From Trichoplax adhaerens (taxonomy: Eukaryota > Placozoa > Uniplacotomia > Trichoplacea > Trichoplacidae), in NCBI RefSeq assembly GCF_000150275.1, contig NW_002060944.1, forward strand, positions 8,766,159 to 8,830,158: 64,000 bases of DNA. Direction: 5' to 3'. A program made the translations under genes and the position numbers. This document shows positions 38,501 to 47,086 of the stretch, piece by piece. The notes under the pieces are model-generated. The model worked only from the letters and a program-made list of their open reading frames with translations. It made no database searches and was not told where the DNA came from. Numbering within the stretch: position 1 is the stretch's first letter; each line of letters begins with the position of its first letter.

Positions 38501-41500
38501 AAACTTAACGACTTAAATTTATAGGGAAAAATTGCTTTCTAGGGGCGTTGGAACCATATCATCGTTTTAAGCATTTTATAAAAAAATCCATCAAATTGCT
38601 AATTAATACCATATTTACTGTCCATAAAATATAAGTTCTAACAATGTTTGATAATTATTGGCATCTTACTGCAGCCTTTAAGCACACAAAACCTTAATTA
38701 TAAAGTATCATACTTATGCAGTCGTATTTAACCTCTACTTTATTACAGAATAACTCTGTCGTGATATGCTAATCGGCTACTATACACAATTTAGCATTTG
38801 CTATTTATGGTAATCAATTTCTAGCATTAATCTCTACGACTTCTACGGTACTGTCGATATTAGCAAATTTGTATGTTATTCTGTATTACTTATTTGATAA
38901 CCGATTTCACTACAATGGTAATCGGTTCGAAAAATAGAATCGATATGATTGCAGTTTCAGCAGTGACTACAAAGGTTGTCGGTATTAAGTCTATAGGGAG
39001 ACAAAATCTGCAGGAAAGTTCTAGCTCTTGTACCCGGATGAAATTACTTTAGGGTGCTTTTATATTATAGCTTAGCAAACAAAGTATTTTGTTTTGAGGA
39101 AGAAGCCTAGTACGCACGGTAATACAACATTTCTACTCCTAAGGTTATCGTTGCTAGCAACGGATTTATTAGTTCTCATTTAAAGTAGAGGAGTATGATG
39201 GATACTGTAGTGAAACTATAACCGGGTATTGGATATACTCGTATGTAGAATCCATTACAATTCTTTGGCTCTTTCTAATTGAGATACCAAGTCTACTATT
39301 TACTGGTTTAGTGACTTTAGTTTTATTCAGAAAATGATGTTTTATCGTGGTACTCACAAGTACTGCAATTTTGGCCACCATAACTGTTAGGACATGTACA
39401 AGTGTAGCTACCACCAGCTTTATCTATACAAGTACCACCATTCATACAAGGATCATTTGCACAGGCAAGCACTTTAACATGAAACGAGATAAAAATTTCA
39501 TTATTCTAGGTCATTAATACTATAAGAATGCTACCATCACAGTCTATCTTTATTCAATGGCTGTTAGAATATAGAAGATCTATAATAACTTGTAGACATA
39601 CTTGTTGCACAATTGCTACCCGTATAAGGAAAAGGGCATGCACAAGCATAGGTGGAACCATTCCCTTGGTTGGTACAGTTGCCACCATTCATACAAGGAT
39701 TAGTAGAGCATGCTAAAGCTAAATGTAAGAAAATAAATTCTACAATAAGTTCTGCTTAAGGAAATTGTTTTGTTTTAAAATCAATCTTTGAGCGTGAGTA
39801 AAAGAAGATGTGGCTTTAGTTCGATCAGTTTAATTCAATTTTATTAAATGATTGATTTAGATGCCTTATCGTTTATGATAGCTTATATTTATGCCTGCAT
39901 AATTAAACTTACTTATTTCACATCTTTGGCCAGAAAAAGGGTGTGAACAGTTACAACTATAGGCTTTACCGTTGTATGTAGTCATACATCTTCCACCATT
40001 TTGACAAGGGCTTGGAGAGCATGAGCTTGTACCTGAGATGAAAGAGAATAGAAGCAATTAAGCTCTAAGTTATGTTCATACGCGTTTAAGTGAATTCAGT
40101 ATGAAGGTTGGTGTATGGCTATACTGAAAATACAGCGTATGAATATTTTAAGTTGATCAAGTCTTTTAAAATTAAAGTAAAAGCACTTTCATATGCAAAA
40201 AATTAATCTTTACGGTGTCTGAATATTGATAAAATACTTATAGCCATTTTATGCATCAAAAATTCAGAATTATTTCAAACACTCGTATCTTTTAAGGTTT
40301 GCTTTCCAAACCATAATGGCTTAAAAATAATAAGCAACCAACATACTTGATTGATCACAGTTTCGGCCAGAATTTGCAGAAGGACATGAACAATAATATG
40401 TTGAGTAAGAAAAGTAATTAAAGCATAAGCCGTTGGTACAAGGGTTGTTACTGCATGAACCTGGACATTTCTGATCTAAAGTTAAAATATCAAGTAAATA
40501 TGAATATTAAATTTATTGGGTTATTATAAGTGCTATGCTTATTCTTATTTTGTAATCACAATAATACTTCAATGCCTACTTGGTGTATTAGCGGTTGTAT
40601 TATAACATTCTGGATTGTTGACACCAGGAGAACAGTAGCAGAAGTAGCTTGCTGCTCCAGAAGTAGTTAGAGAAATACATTTACCAACTTGACATGGGCT
40701 GCTGTTACATGGGCTATTTCTGCCATTGGAATCTGATACAAATATTGCAATACAGATGTTTAGATAGCCATGTTACTCAATAATACTAATTTATGATTGT
40801 TAGCTATCGTTATCAATTTAAATTAGTATTATATTTCTGAAATAACATTTATTACTGATGAATAAATAATTAAAAGATGCATTTGGTAAAGATATTACGC
40901 ATAATCAAGCTTTATTGATAAAATTAATGGAAATTTTTCAGTTTCACTGCAGATGTATATGCGATCTGTAACATTACGATATCACTGTTTTATTAAACCC
41001 CGATGTTATTAAAGGGAGTTATTTTAAAGTAGTAGTTTTGTATTGTATTCGTTACTATAAAGTGGATATTAGCATCTTGAAGAAAAGCTTTTCTTTTATT
41101 TAATAAATTAATTCACTACGTTTGATCGTTCATTTTCATTTGCTGCTAAATACAGTAGCCCAATTTACTTCTTCTAACTACTACATTAATATAACAGATT
41201 GAAGATATTGAGGTGATTGATAGAGTAGGATTTATAATTTTTAGCCGTATACCTATGAACGTCTTACTAAATAAAATCACTAGTTATCATCTACCTGTTT
41301 GGCAGTTAGCGCCAGAAAAGCCATTATAGCAAATACATGTTGGGGTTCCATGGATGTTTGCACATTTGCCTTGCAAGCAAGAGCTACCACCACATTCTTG
41401 TGAAGGACTTACTACATTAATGTTTTGAGGGAAATAACAATTAGACTTGATAAACAGCTTACAATAATCAAAATTATTTCCATGTAGATGTTCACTTCAA

Positions 41501-44500
41501 AGGTTTAAGAAATACATCGAAAGTATTAAGCAATTGGTAGTAATACAATATAAATTATACTATGCCAGTGTTGCAAAGTGGAAAGGTTACAACTTCACGA
41601 ATCAACTCCCTCTACTTCAAATTTAATTTGACAGTTTAATGCATGGCATTGTAGGTATACTGTTTACTTAATTAGACGCTTATCATACTAAATATTTCGA
41701 GCTAGGTTTACAAGTAGGGATTAATTAAGCATTGCCATAAATGTGTTGATACTCATCAAATGCTTCGAATACCTACATCTGCTGTTTTATTAATTTTATA
41801 TTGCTACCTGTTATACGTTCATAGGAACTGAAATACTACTGTATATCGTTGGCGTTAATCAGCGCCGTTCTGCATCAGTTTCATGACGCAGTTAATTGTT
41901 CATGTAGAGTGAATATGAATATTTAGTTTTTGTTAATGAATCTAATCTATTAGCCATTCTAATTGCCTTATACATACATACATACATAGTAATACAGTTG
42001 ATGATTCTATAGTCCATTTTTTGAACTGGACTTTCAGACTAGTTTAATATACGTAGAGTCGTTCTAAGATAAATAGCTATTACGGAGTAACGCTTGCATA
42101 GCTGTAGTAATATAGTCCCAAAAGATAACTTATCCAGGAATGCTTTAACATTAATTTATCTATAACATTTCATATATTTTTGATAGATAACTGTATAGTT
42201 GTGTAATATTATCGACAAATTGATAATTTATGTTCAATAAATTGATCATAAGCTGGCTAATACTGCAATAGTTTCGGTTCAATTATGTCTAAGACAGACA
42301 AATGGTTACCGTCTCTCTTGATCTTGTGAGATCGTCTGTATTTAGAATCGCACTATAGGTTGATGTTGGGGAGGACAAATTTGATAGTAGGCTCATAGTA
42401 TTAGTTTTCTATAATAGCTTTACTTTTCCTCGACACAAATTTAAATTTGTTACAATAGCTAAATATATATTTACCTTACGCTAATGCTTAATTCATGCAA
42501 AGGATTGTTAGCTCAGTTTACCGAATAATTGAGCTTAAACGTAGTCAATACAACCCAGATTGTTATTGAATTACCTTTCTATTGCATTATTAACTGTCTT
42601 TGATCAAGCATTGTATATCAATGATACAAAAGCTCCCTGAATAGCGCTTTTAAGCAATTTTGAAAACTTAATCATTCTAATATCACGTGGTAAATATAGC
42701 TATTGAAATATAATTAAGTATCAATAAGAGACTGTCACGGAAAGGGTGTTATCCCTGTGTTACCGTAAGTAGTATAGAACTACCATACAGTAGATCTCCA
42801 GGTGTAGTGGAGCAAGGCATAAATAATCTATTAGTTTAGTGCAGTGGTTCGCAACATAAGTTTGTGACAGTCTAGACCACTTAGAGTTTTTACTAGTTTC
42901 ATGTAGGAATGATCATGATATATTACACTAAATGGCAATTAAAATTAGTAAATAGATTATCTTTGTTGGTAAACCAGTTTAAATGACGAGTGTAATATTA
43001 TTCCAATGTCCTTTTCCATACAATAATCAGATTTCTTCAATCTTTTGATGTTGGTCCGAACTAAAATGTTTGCGAATCGCCTATATTGATCAAGCTGATC
43101 ATTTTTCTGCTCTCATAAACGTAGTATGCTTTCAATATTAACTCATATAGTTATATGTTTTAAGTACTTTATTAAATTACTTTTTGAATTTTTATCATAT
43201 ATTACTATTACCGTCCAAGTACGGTAACATTACTGTAACAGTTACTACTCTTATCAACTTACATTTAGGTACAGAACCGACAATTAGCCTGGATGATTCA
43301 CCATTTACTAGCAAAATGAGCTAAAAAATAGAAAAAATTTATCTTTGAGTTGAAATTTTTAGTATTAGATTTCATCGACGACTATTATGAATCAGCAATT
43401 AATCTATGCTGCAAATCATTGACGAGTATTTATACTATTTTTAGAGCGTTATTAATATATAAGAAGGGCAAAACACATCCGCCTGTTGAGGATGGGGATA
43501 CTGTCTAAATGACATTTAAAATATGGCTCTAGTTTAGTTACTGTAGCACAATAGTTGGAACACAAAAGAGTCAAGCGTTGTTAATCTCAATTTTCATCTT
43601 TTGCTATCATGGCAAATCTTAAAAATTGGAGTGATATATACATATCACAGGGCTAATGGAAAGTTACATGGCTTCCTGAAGGAATGAATAAAGTTAATAT
43701 TGCCTATTCGTTCATGATGATTGGATAATTGGTCAAGTCTGCTCATTTTTTAAAAGAGTTATTTCTTCGATAGTGGTCAACTTCTATTGAGGACCTAACA
43801 GGACTAAGAAGCTTTAATGCACTATCAAACATCTAGCTTAATTTAACTTTACAGTCACTGTTGCAATAGATAAATCTAAAAACTTAAACTAGTTGTAGAA
43901 CCTGCGGCTTTGATATAGTAACGACTAAATTCACTGCATGCATTTGGCCTGATCGACTGTATCTAAGACTAACATATCGCTACCAATTACAGGCCTAATG
44001 TAAACCTTTAAATTCGAACTTCTAATTGCATCTTAATTATACTAGCTTCTGTTTATCTAGTACATCTGTAGTGAACGAATTAACTTCATCCTAGAAGCTT
44101 TCATAGATTACAGTATTTAAGAGTAATATATCGTTTTTACATGTTAGATGAAAATTATTAAAATAAAAATTAACAACTAATATGATAACTAAATCAGACC
44201 ACATAGCGTGGACTTCAAATATATGTATTGACACAGAAAACACTTTTTAATTACAGCAAGTTTCCATAAATCAATACGTGCTATAGTTGGTATACTTGAA
44301 GACTTATAGAATGCAGCTTTCTTTCAAATGGTTACGACAGTGATCAGTGATATACATCTGCTAGTTACAAGCTTAACAGTAATAATACTGCTAATGGTGC
44401 AACTAATGATGTAAAATATAGCTTCTAAATAACATGCTGAATCATCACCGCATTATTCACTGTTAACACTTAATATAGCGTGAGCCTTAAAATAAAGTGG

Positions 44501-44562
44501 AATTTAAGCATAAGTTTTTGCCTTACCGATAAAGTCAAGAATAACCTAGTTAAAGGCAACAT
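20341..44562 (-). CDS. Gene B: complete giant receptor, signal-EGF7-SRCR13/EGF-(Ig-EGF)5-TM-tail, 55 exons
   Basis: Start ATG at 44562, stop at 20341..20343. I chained 55 exons totalling 9564 nt (3187 residues). All have AG/GT borders and matching phases with no stop in frame. Order: signal peptide (exons 1-2); seven EGF exons (41411 down to 38342); 13 SRCR domains interleaved with EGF modules (38079 down to 26856); a linker and an EGF (26733 down to 26192); five units of Ig plus a two-exon EGF (26023 down to 20902); TM helix [20 protein letters not shown]; and a short tail ending [16 protein letters not shown]. It is a type I surface protein. SRCR, EGF and Ig modules point to protein or glycan recognition or adhesion, and the NPxY motif to coupling with PTB-type or endocytic adaptors (family knowledge). 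The ligand is unknown. The model has no transcript support and could differ at a few alternative acceptors. Confidence 0.85.
20737..20821 (-). CDS. Gene B exon 53: transmembrane helix
   Basis: 85-nt exon, phase 1 to 2. It encodes [20 protein letters not shown] followed by the stop-transfer FLRKKG. Genes C (47002..47086) and D (58024..58108) have 85-nt homologues. Confidence 0.9.
20902..21143 (-). CDS. Gene B exons 51-52: EGF of unit 5 (membrane-proximal)
   Basis: Exons 21071..21143 (73 nt, [13 protein letters not shown], ends TGC AG) and 20902..20954 (53 nt, [10 protein letters not shown]). The EGF is split in phase 2 between the fourth and fifth cysteines. Confidence 0.85.
21240..21542 (-). 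CDS. Gene B exon 50: Ig domain 5
   Basis: 303-nt exon: [20 protein letters not shown] carries the first Ig cysteine and core Trp; DNGAYSC carries the second. Same 303-nt length as the last Ig of genes C and D. Confidence 0.9.
21634..21936 (-). CDS. Gene B exons 48-49: EGF of unit 4
   Basis: Exons 21864..21936 (73 nt, [12 protein letters not shown]) and 21634..21680 (47 nt, [10 protein letters not shown]), joined in phase 2. Confidence 0.85.
22104..22418 (-). CDS. Gene B exon 47: Ig domain 4
   Basis: 315-nt exon: [20 protein letters not shown] and SDAGSYRC. The RPRPxFxW-HNG subtype recurs at the same position in genes C (48850..49152) and D (59817..60119), showing positional orthology inside the arrays. 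Confidence 0.9.
22947..23211 (-). CDS. Gene B exons 45-46: EGF of unit 3
   Basis: Exons 23133..23211 (79 nt, [12 protein letters not shown]) and 22947..22993 (47 nt, [10 protein letters not shown]). Some 0.53 kb of intron toward Ig 4 shows nothing else. Confidence 0.85.
23423..23725 (-). CDS. Gene B exon 44: Ig domain 3
   Basis: 303-nt exon: [20 protein letters not shown] and NNGDFRC. This subtype (SNxTTYxYG ... RPxxxLSWTKNG) is the one most expanded in genes C and D. Confidence 0.9.
23962..24272 (-). CDS. Gene B exons 42-43: EGF of unit 2
   Basis: Exons 24200..24272 (73 nt, [12 protein letters not shown]) and 23962..24008 (47 nt, [10 protein letters not shown]). Confidence 0.85.
24733..25035 (-). 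CDS. Gene B exon 41: Ig domain 2
   Basis: 303-nt exon: [20 protein letters not shown] and DNGAYSC. Both Ig cysteines and the core Trp are present. Confidence 0.9.
25220..25421 (-). CDS. Gene B exons 39-40: EGF of unit 1
   Basis: Exons 25349..25421 (73 nt, [12 protein letters not shown]) and 25220..25266 (47 nt, [10 protein letters not shown]). Confidence 0.85.
25727..26023 (-). CDS. Gene B exon 38: Ig domain 1
   Basis: 297-nt exon: [20 protein letters not shown] and DNGVYSC. It is the junction from the SRCR/EGF outer half to the Ig/EGF inner half. Confidence 0.9.
26192..26320 (-). CDS. Gene B exon 37: EGF-like module
   Basis: 129-nt exon: [13 protein letters not shown] ... [13 protein letters not shown]. 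Confidence 0.8.
26498..26733 (-). CDS. Gene B exons 35-36: linker exon plus 17-nt microexon
   Basis: Exon 35 (26685..26733, 49 nt) encodes a non-domain linker, [16 protein letters not shown], and leaves in phase 2. Exon 36 (26498..26514) is 17 nt (YVCQT) and restores phase 1. The two together are 66 nt, and only this pairing keeps the downstream frame. It contains a single cysteine. The call rests on splice consensus and phase alone. Confidence 0.6.
26856..27176 (-). CDS. Gene B exon 34: SRCR domain 13, with Cys-Cys pair
   Basis: 321-nt exon: [40 protein letters not shown]. It is the last SRCR before the Ig region. Confidence 0.85.
27387..27512 (-). CDS. Gene B exon 33: calcium-binding EGF-like module
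   Basis: 126-nt exon starting [10 protein letters not shown] with [16 protein letters not shown]. The D-I-N-E-C start and Y-x-C-x-C core match the Ca-binding EGF consensus, the only full match in the window. Confidence 0.85.
27724..27846 (-). CDS. Gene B exon 32: EGF-like module
   Basis: 123-nt exon: [14 protein letters not shown] ... [12 protein letters not shown]. Confidence 0.8.
28127..28894 (-). CDS. Gene B exon 31: fused SRCR-EGF-SRCR exon
   Basis: 768-nt exon, by far the longest in the window. It encodes SRCR 11 ([36 protein letters not shown]), an EGF ([11 protein letters not shown] ... [12 protein letters not shown]) and SRCR 12 ([30 protein letters not shown]). Elsewhere each of these modules has its own exon, so two introns appear to have been lost here. 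Confidence 0.9.
29011..29121 (-). CDS. Gene B exon 30: EGF-like module
   Basis: 111-nt exon: [13 protein letters not shown] ... [12 protein letters not shown]. Confidence 0.8.
29225..29709 (-). CDS. Gene B exons 28-29: SRCR domain 10 split over two exons
   Basis: Exons 29485..29709 (225 nt; GTWGSVC) and 29225..29332 (108 nt; [15 protein letters not shown]), joined in phase 1. This is the only SRCR with an internal intron. Gene A shares it (94..315), so the split predates the A/B duplication. Confidence 0.8.
29826..29936 (-). CDS. Gene B exon 27: EGF-like module
   Basis: 111-nt exon: [15 protein letters not shown] ... [12 protein letters not shown]. The 0.6-kb intron to exon 26 shows nothing else. 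Confidence 0.8.
30532..30651 (-). CDS. Gene B exon 26: EGF-like module
   Basis: 120-nt exon: [12 protein letters not shown] ... [12 protein letters not shown]. Confidence 0.85.
30810..31124 (-). CDS. Gene B exon 25: SRCR domain 9, with Cys-Cys pair
   Basis: 315-nt exon: [39 protein letters not shown]. Confidence 0.85.
31206..31316 (-). CDS. Gene B exon 24: EGF-like module
   Basis: 111-nt exon: [12 protein letters not shown] pattern and [10 protein letters not shown]. Identical length to gene A exon 23. Confidence 0.8.
31523..31846 (-). CDS. Gene B exon 23: SRCR domain 8
   Basis: 324-nt exon: [37 protein letters not shown]. Confidence 0.85.
31952..32071 (-). CDS. Gene B exon 22: EGF-like module
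   Basis: 120-nt exon: [14 protein letters not shown] and a C-terminal C-x-C, matching gene A exon 21 in length. Confidence 0.75.
32245..32574 (-). CDS. Gene B exon 21: SRCR domain 7
   Basis: 330-nt exon: [30 protein letters not shown]. Confidence 0.85.
32930..33187 (-). CDS. Gene B exon 20: two EGF-like modules
   Basis: 258-nt exon: CEC core KPGTYGPLC, then [12 protein letters not shown] ... [12 protein letters not shown]. Confidence 0.85.
33271..33600 (-). CDS. Gene B exon 19: SRCR domain 6, with Cys-Cys pair
   Basis: 330-nt exon: [36 protein letters not shown] (the usual GxE is replaced by STA), VQC. Confidence 0.85.
34007..34138 (-). CDS. Gene B exon 18: EGF-like module
   Basis: 132-nt exon rich in cysteine with a C-terminal C-Y-C ... 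GFTGAKC pattern. Counterpart of gene A exon 17. Confidence 0.75.
   Translation of the reverse strand: MEADAMLPKYKAAHPKTSTVLLKVSMDYATANPVLPVPSVNHQ
34243..34575 (-). CDS. Gene B exon 17: SRCR domain 5
   Basis: 333-nt exon: [26 protein letters not shown]. Confidence 0.85.
34686..35003 (-). CDS. Gene B exon 16: SRCR domain 4
   Basis: 318-nt exon: [37 protein letters not shown]. It is joined directly to SRCR 5 with no EGF between. Confidence 0.85.
35280..35399 (-). CDS. Gene B exon 15: EGF-like module
   Basis: 120-nt exon: [14 protein letters not shown] ... [12 protein letters not shown]. Confidence 0.85.
35499..35828 (-). CDS. Gene B exon 14: SRCR domain 3
   Basis: 330-nt exon: [34 protein letters not shown]. 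Confidence 0.85.
36024..36272 (-). CDS. Gene B exon 13: two EGF-like modules
   Basis: 249-nt exon with two consecutive six-cysteine EGF patterns, same length as gene A exon 12. Confidence 0.8.
36317..36541. repeat. Local direct duplication across an intron/exon border
   Basis: About 100 bp at 36317-36415 is repeated at 36441-36541 (shared TTCAATTTAGAAATATG core). The second copy contains the real donor and last bases of exon 12. The first copy is wholly intronic and carries a decayed decoy donor (GTATAT). Confidence 0.7.
36525..36869 (-). CDS. Gene B exon 12: SRCR domain 2, with Cys-Cys pair
   Basis: 345-nt exon: [41 protein letters not shown]. Confidence 0.85.
37253..37387 (-). CDS. Gene B exon 11: EGF-like module
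   Basis: 135-nt exon: [18 protein letters not shown] ... [12 protein letters not shown]. Confidence 0.8.
   Translation of the reverse strand: MKTTAIRKRIRPVQRKIKFVVQLDFFPLDVFANTAILVQTARLQ
37753..38079 (-). CDS. Gene B exon 10: SRCR domain 1
   Basis: 327-nt exon: [33 protein letters not shown]. It opens the SRCR array. Confidence 0.85.
38342..41411 (-). CDS. Gene B exons 3-9: N-terminal string of seven EGF-like modules
   Basis: Exons in translation order: 41295..41411 ([11 protein letters not shown] ... [12 protein letters not shown]), 40580..40732, 40347..40475, 39913..40032 (SPCQNGG ... C), 39602..39718 (NPCMNGGNC ... [12 protein letters not shown]), 39358..39471 (DPCMNGGTC ... [12 protein letters not shown]), 38342..38452 ([10 protein letters not shown] ... 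[12 protein letters not shown]). 39358..39471 has no counterpart in gene A and most resembles its neighbour 39602..39718, so it is probably a tandem exon duplication. The 0.9-kb intron 38453..39357 and the introns 40476-40579 and 40733-41294 hold nothing recognised. Confidence 0.85.
41971..41987. repeat. (TACA)n microsatellite
   Basis: About four TACA units in intron 2 of gene B. Confidence 0.8.
42729..42873. mobile_element. Small terminal-inverted-repeat element (MITE-like)
   Basis: A 145-bp block in intron 2 of gene B, bounded by a perfect 10-bp inverted repeat, AGACTGTCAC and GTGACAGTCT. It has no coding capacity. The left-end motif GTCACGGAAAGG also occurs near 9454-9465 in a gene A intron, suggesting a dispersed family. 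No clear target-site duplication was seen. Confidence 0.5.
43263..44562 (-). CDS. Gene B exons 1-2: signal peptide split by an intron
   Basis: Exon 1 (44527..44562, 36 nt) encodes [12 protein letters not shown] and ends at a GTAAGG donor in phase 0. Exon 2 (43263..43320, 58 nt) follows TTTTTTAG, continues LILLVNG then ESSRLIVG, and leaves in phase 1. Both lengths equal those of gene A. Introns 43321..44526 and 41412..43262 contain no other exon that I can support. Confidence 0.8.
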
Positions 44563-46540
44563 CTTGGAGGAATTAGCGATTGAGCTTTGCTTTATTAAAT
44601 GAATTTATTTAAATTTGTTATTTTATAGCTAATAGCGTCTATCCGAAGACTGCTATGTTTTTCTATACTCGTAAAATAATTAATATATGCAAATTTCATA
44701 AAAGCGACCTCGTAGTAAGGATGAGATTTATTAGCTCAACTATTACATTATTAAAGTTTTTCCGTCTTAATTAATTATCAAAGTAGTTGCAATGCGAGAT
44801 AATCACTGCATTAAAGCGAATTTATATCATAACATCACTGCTAAAGAAGTACTATTCTTATTTGCTTGTATTCATAAACTTCTTGCAATTTTTGTTATAA
44901 TGATGTAGGGCGTTAGCTACTTTTTATTCATGCCTAATATTTATTTAGCGCTGCATTATCCCTTATTTGCAATGAATTTCTGTTTATTTGCCTATAAAGA
45001 AGTTTTCCATTGTAAATATGAACTTTTATCTATTATTTTGATCTTATTTATTGATTTATCAATATCATTGTATTAAGAACATTTGTATACTACTTATTCG
45101 TTTACATCCTAGCCAGCATACATAAACATTTTTCATGCAGTATTTGGCTACCTGTTGAAAACATTGATATGAATTATAAAATGAAGTTTAAATAGTAGTC
45201 TGTTCAATACGATACAATATCGATGCATACAAATCAAATTTACACCAGTATTAGCTCTGAATTATTCATAGTTTTAAGTTTGACAGTCGTACAGTTTACA
45301 ATGCAGGTAATGCATCTAAAATACTCTAAATGCCGGTTCCTTTACGCGTGAATCCCAGATTGCTTATGCAACTTAACATATATTGCAACTCATAGATGTT
45401 AATCTCCACATTTCTAACTTAACTAAATTGCAACTATTTTGTTGAAATGCGAATACAGTCCTACATAATAAACGAAAATGAATAATGTGCAAGTGCTAAA
45501 TGAACTTTTATTTGTCAGTTCTTAATAAGCGAAATCTATATGTTTAGTATGTCACCTAAAATCATTTAGTTTCGTTTTATCTTATTAACGCCAACTTAAG
45601 GAGTTGCCCACTCTGTAACGTTGTCCTAGGATTTCAACCGTTTCCGATTCTTTCTTACGAAAGACTGAACCATCTAGACTATCGAAACTAACTTATACGT
45701 CCTTATTTAACAAAAATAAGATTGGATTGAAAACCAATCCATTCCATAATAAGATCGCGAAATATTTCTTTATGAACAATATTTAACGCGGTCATTTAAT
45801 GAGTAATTTACTAATAGTTTCCACAATGAAAACCAGAAAATACATTTTCAGTGTGATTTGACATTGAATATAAAATGAATGCCTTTTTTTGCGTAAAATT
45901 GCTTGGCACAAATATCGCTCAATACCGCATGTTGCATGATAGTATAAAGCTAATTTTTATCCAAATGAAGTACCGTATGGCTAGATATGAAGCGAATAGT
46001 ATAACAATTGAAGGGAGCATACATAACATGTTTGTAAAGATGGTATATTTTCATTGCCTTTATTAATCGTATATTTGAAGATATTTAAGGTGCAGTAACG
46101 CTTACGACATAACAAAACTTAATTTATTCGGTAAAATTTCACGATTTATACAGCCAATTTTACATTTCTCCATTTACTTAAGGGTTTCAATTTCAATATA
46201 ACCTCATCAATTGCATTTTATTAAAACACATTCACTAGTAATAGTGATCATTAATGTTCATAGTGGCGTAGTATCTGCTATTGTTATTGTAGCAATTTTA
46301 ATATACTGAACTAAGACAGATTTTTACATCAATAGCTTACATTTAATTTGCTATAAAGAGGCAAGATAAGTTTGAAGTGGTAGATTCACAAATGTAGGCT
46401 TTGCTTATTAATAAGTCTCTAGATATAAAAATGTACTATCGCTAACAGTTGCGTGAAAAAGCTACCAGATCGAATCGTCATTTTATAATTCAATTTTTGA
46501 GAAGGAGATTTAAATGAGTTATGAAAATAAAATGATAATT
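44563..46540. other. Intergenic region between gene B start and gene C end
   Basis: About 2 kb of A+T-rich DNA. It should hold the gene B promoter, but no element could be named. A small plus-strand ORF (45875-46066) has no recognisable features. Confidence 0.5.
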
Positions 46541-47086
46541 TTAAAGATCTTTATCCTGCGTGCCAAAACTCGGATTTTCGTAAATACCATCATCTGCATT
46601 TTCATAGGATTGGAGCAAGTTATTCCTAATTGCAGGTTTTCTTCCTGTAAATATGACAAATTTGGTAAATTCAGTTGTTGAATCAACGAATAGTGGCGAT
46701 AGGCCTAATTTATAGAGGTTCTTAACACGAGAAAATCGTTTCTATTGAGTATAACGACATACCAAATGCTCTAGAAAAGCCACCAAATGACAGTGTTTTA
46801 TGCTGGAGTGATCTATATTTTCGTAGAAGCATTAGTTTCTTATCAAAAATTTAATCGATTTTTTTAACATAGAATGAAATTTATATAATTCCTTAATTAT
46901 CTTTTTTTGTTGAAATAAATAAAGTAAATTTACTCAGTTAAGTAAAGCAATTTCTTGCTGTAAAATGTATTTATATTGGATTTAAACCATAATACTTTTA
47001 CCCTTTCCTTCTCAATATTGTATATCCCGCTACCAGGATTAGAATACCGACAGCGCATCCAATAGCAATGCCGATGTAACTTCCAA
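46541..47086 (-). pseudogene. Gene C TM helix and tail exons
   Basis: TM exon 47002..47086 reads YIGIAIGCAVGILILVAG and then RRKG. Exon 46763..46812 (50 nt) has HKTLSFGG. The last exon 46541..46644 has SYENADDGIYENPSF and stop. These parts are themselves intact, so the 3' end decayed less than the Ig array. Confidence 0.8.

Noticed and set aside
42801-42856. A tRNA gene suggested by A-box- and B-box-like words
   Set aside because: The box spacing is too short and no cloverleaf can be drawn; the words are also only partial matches.
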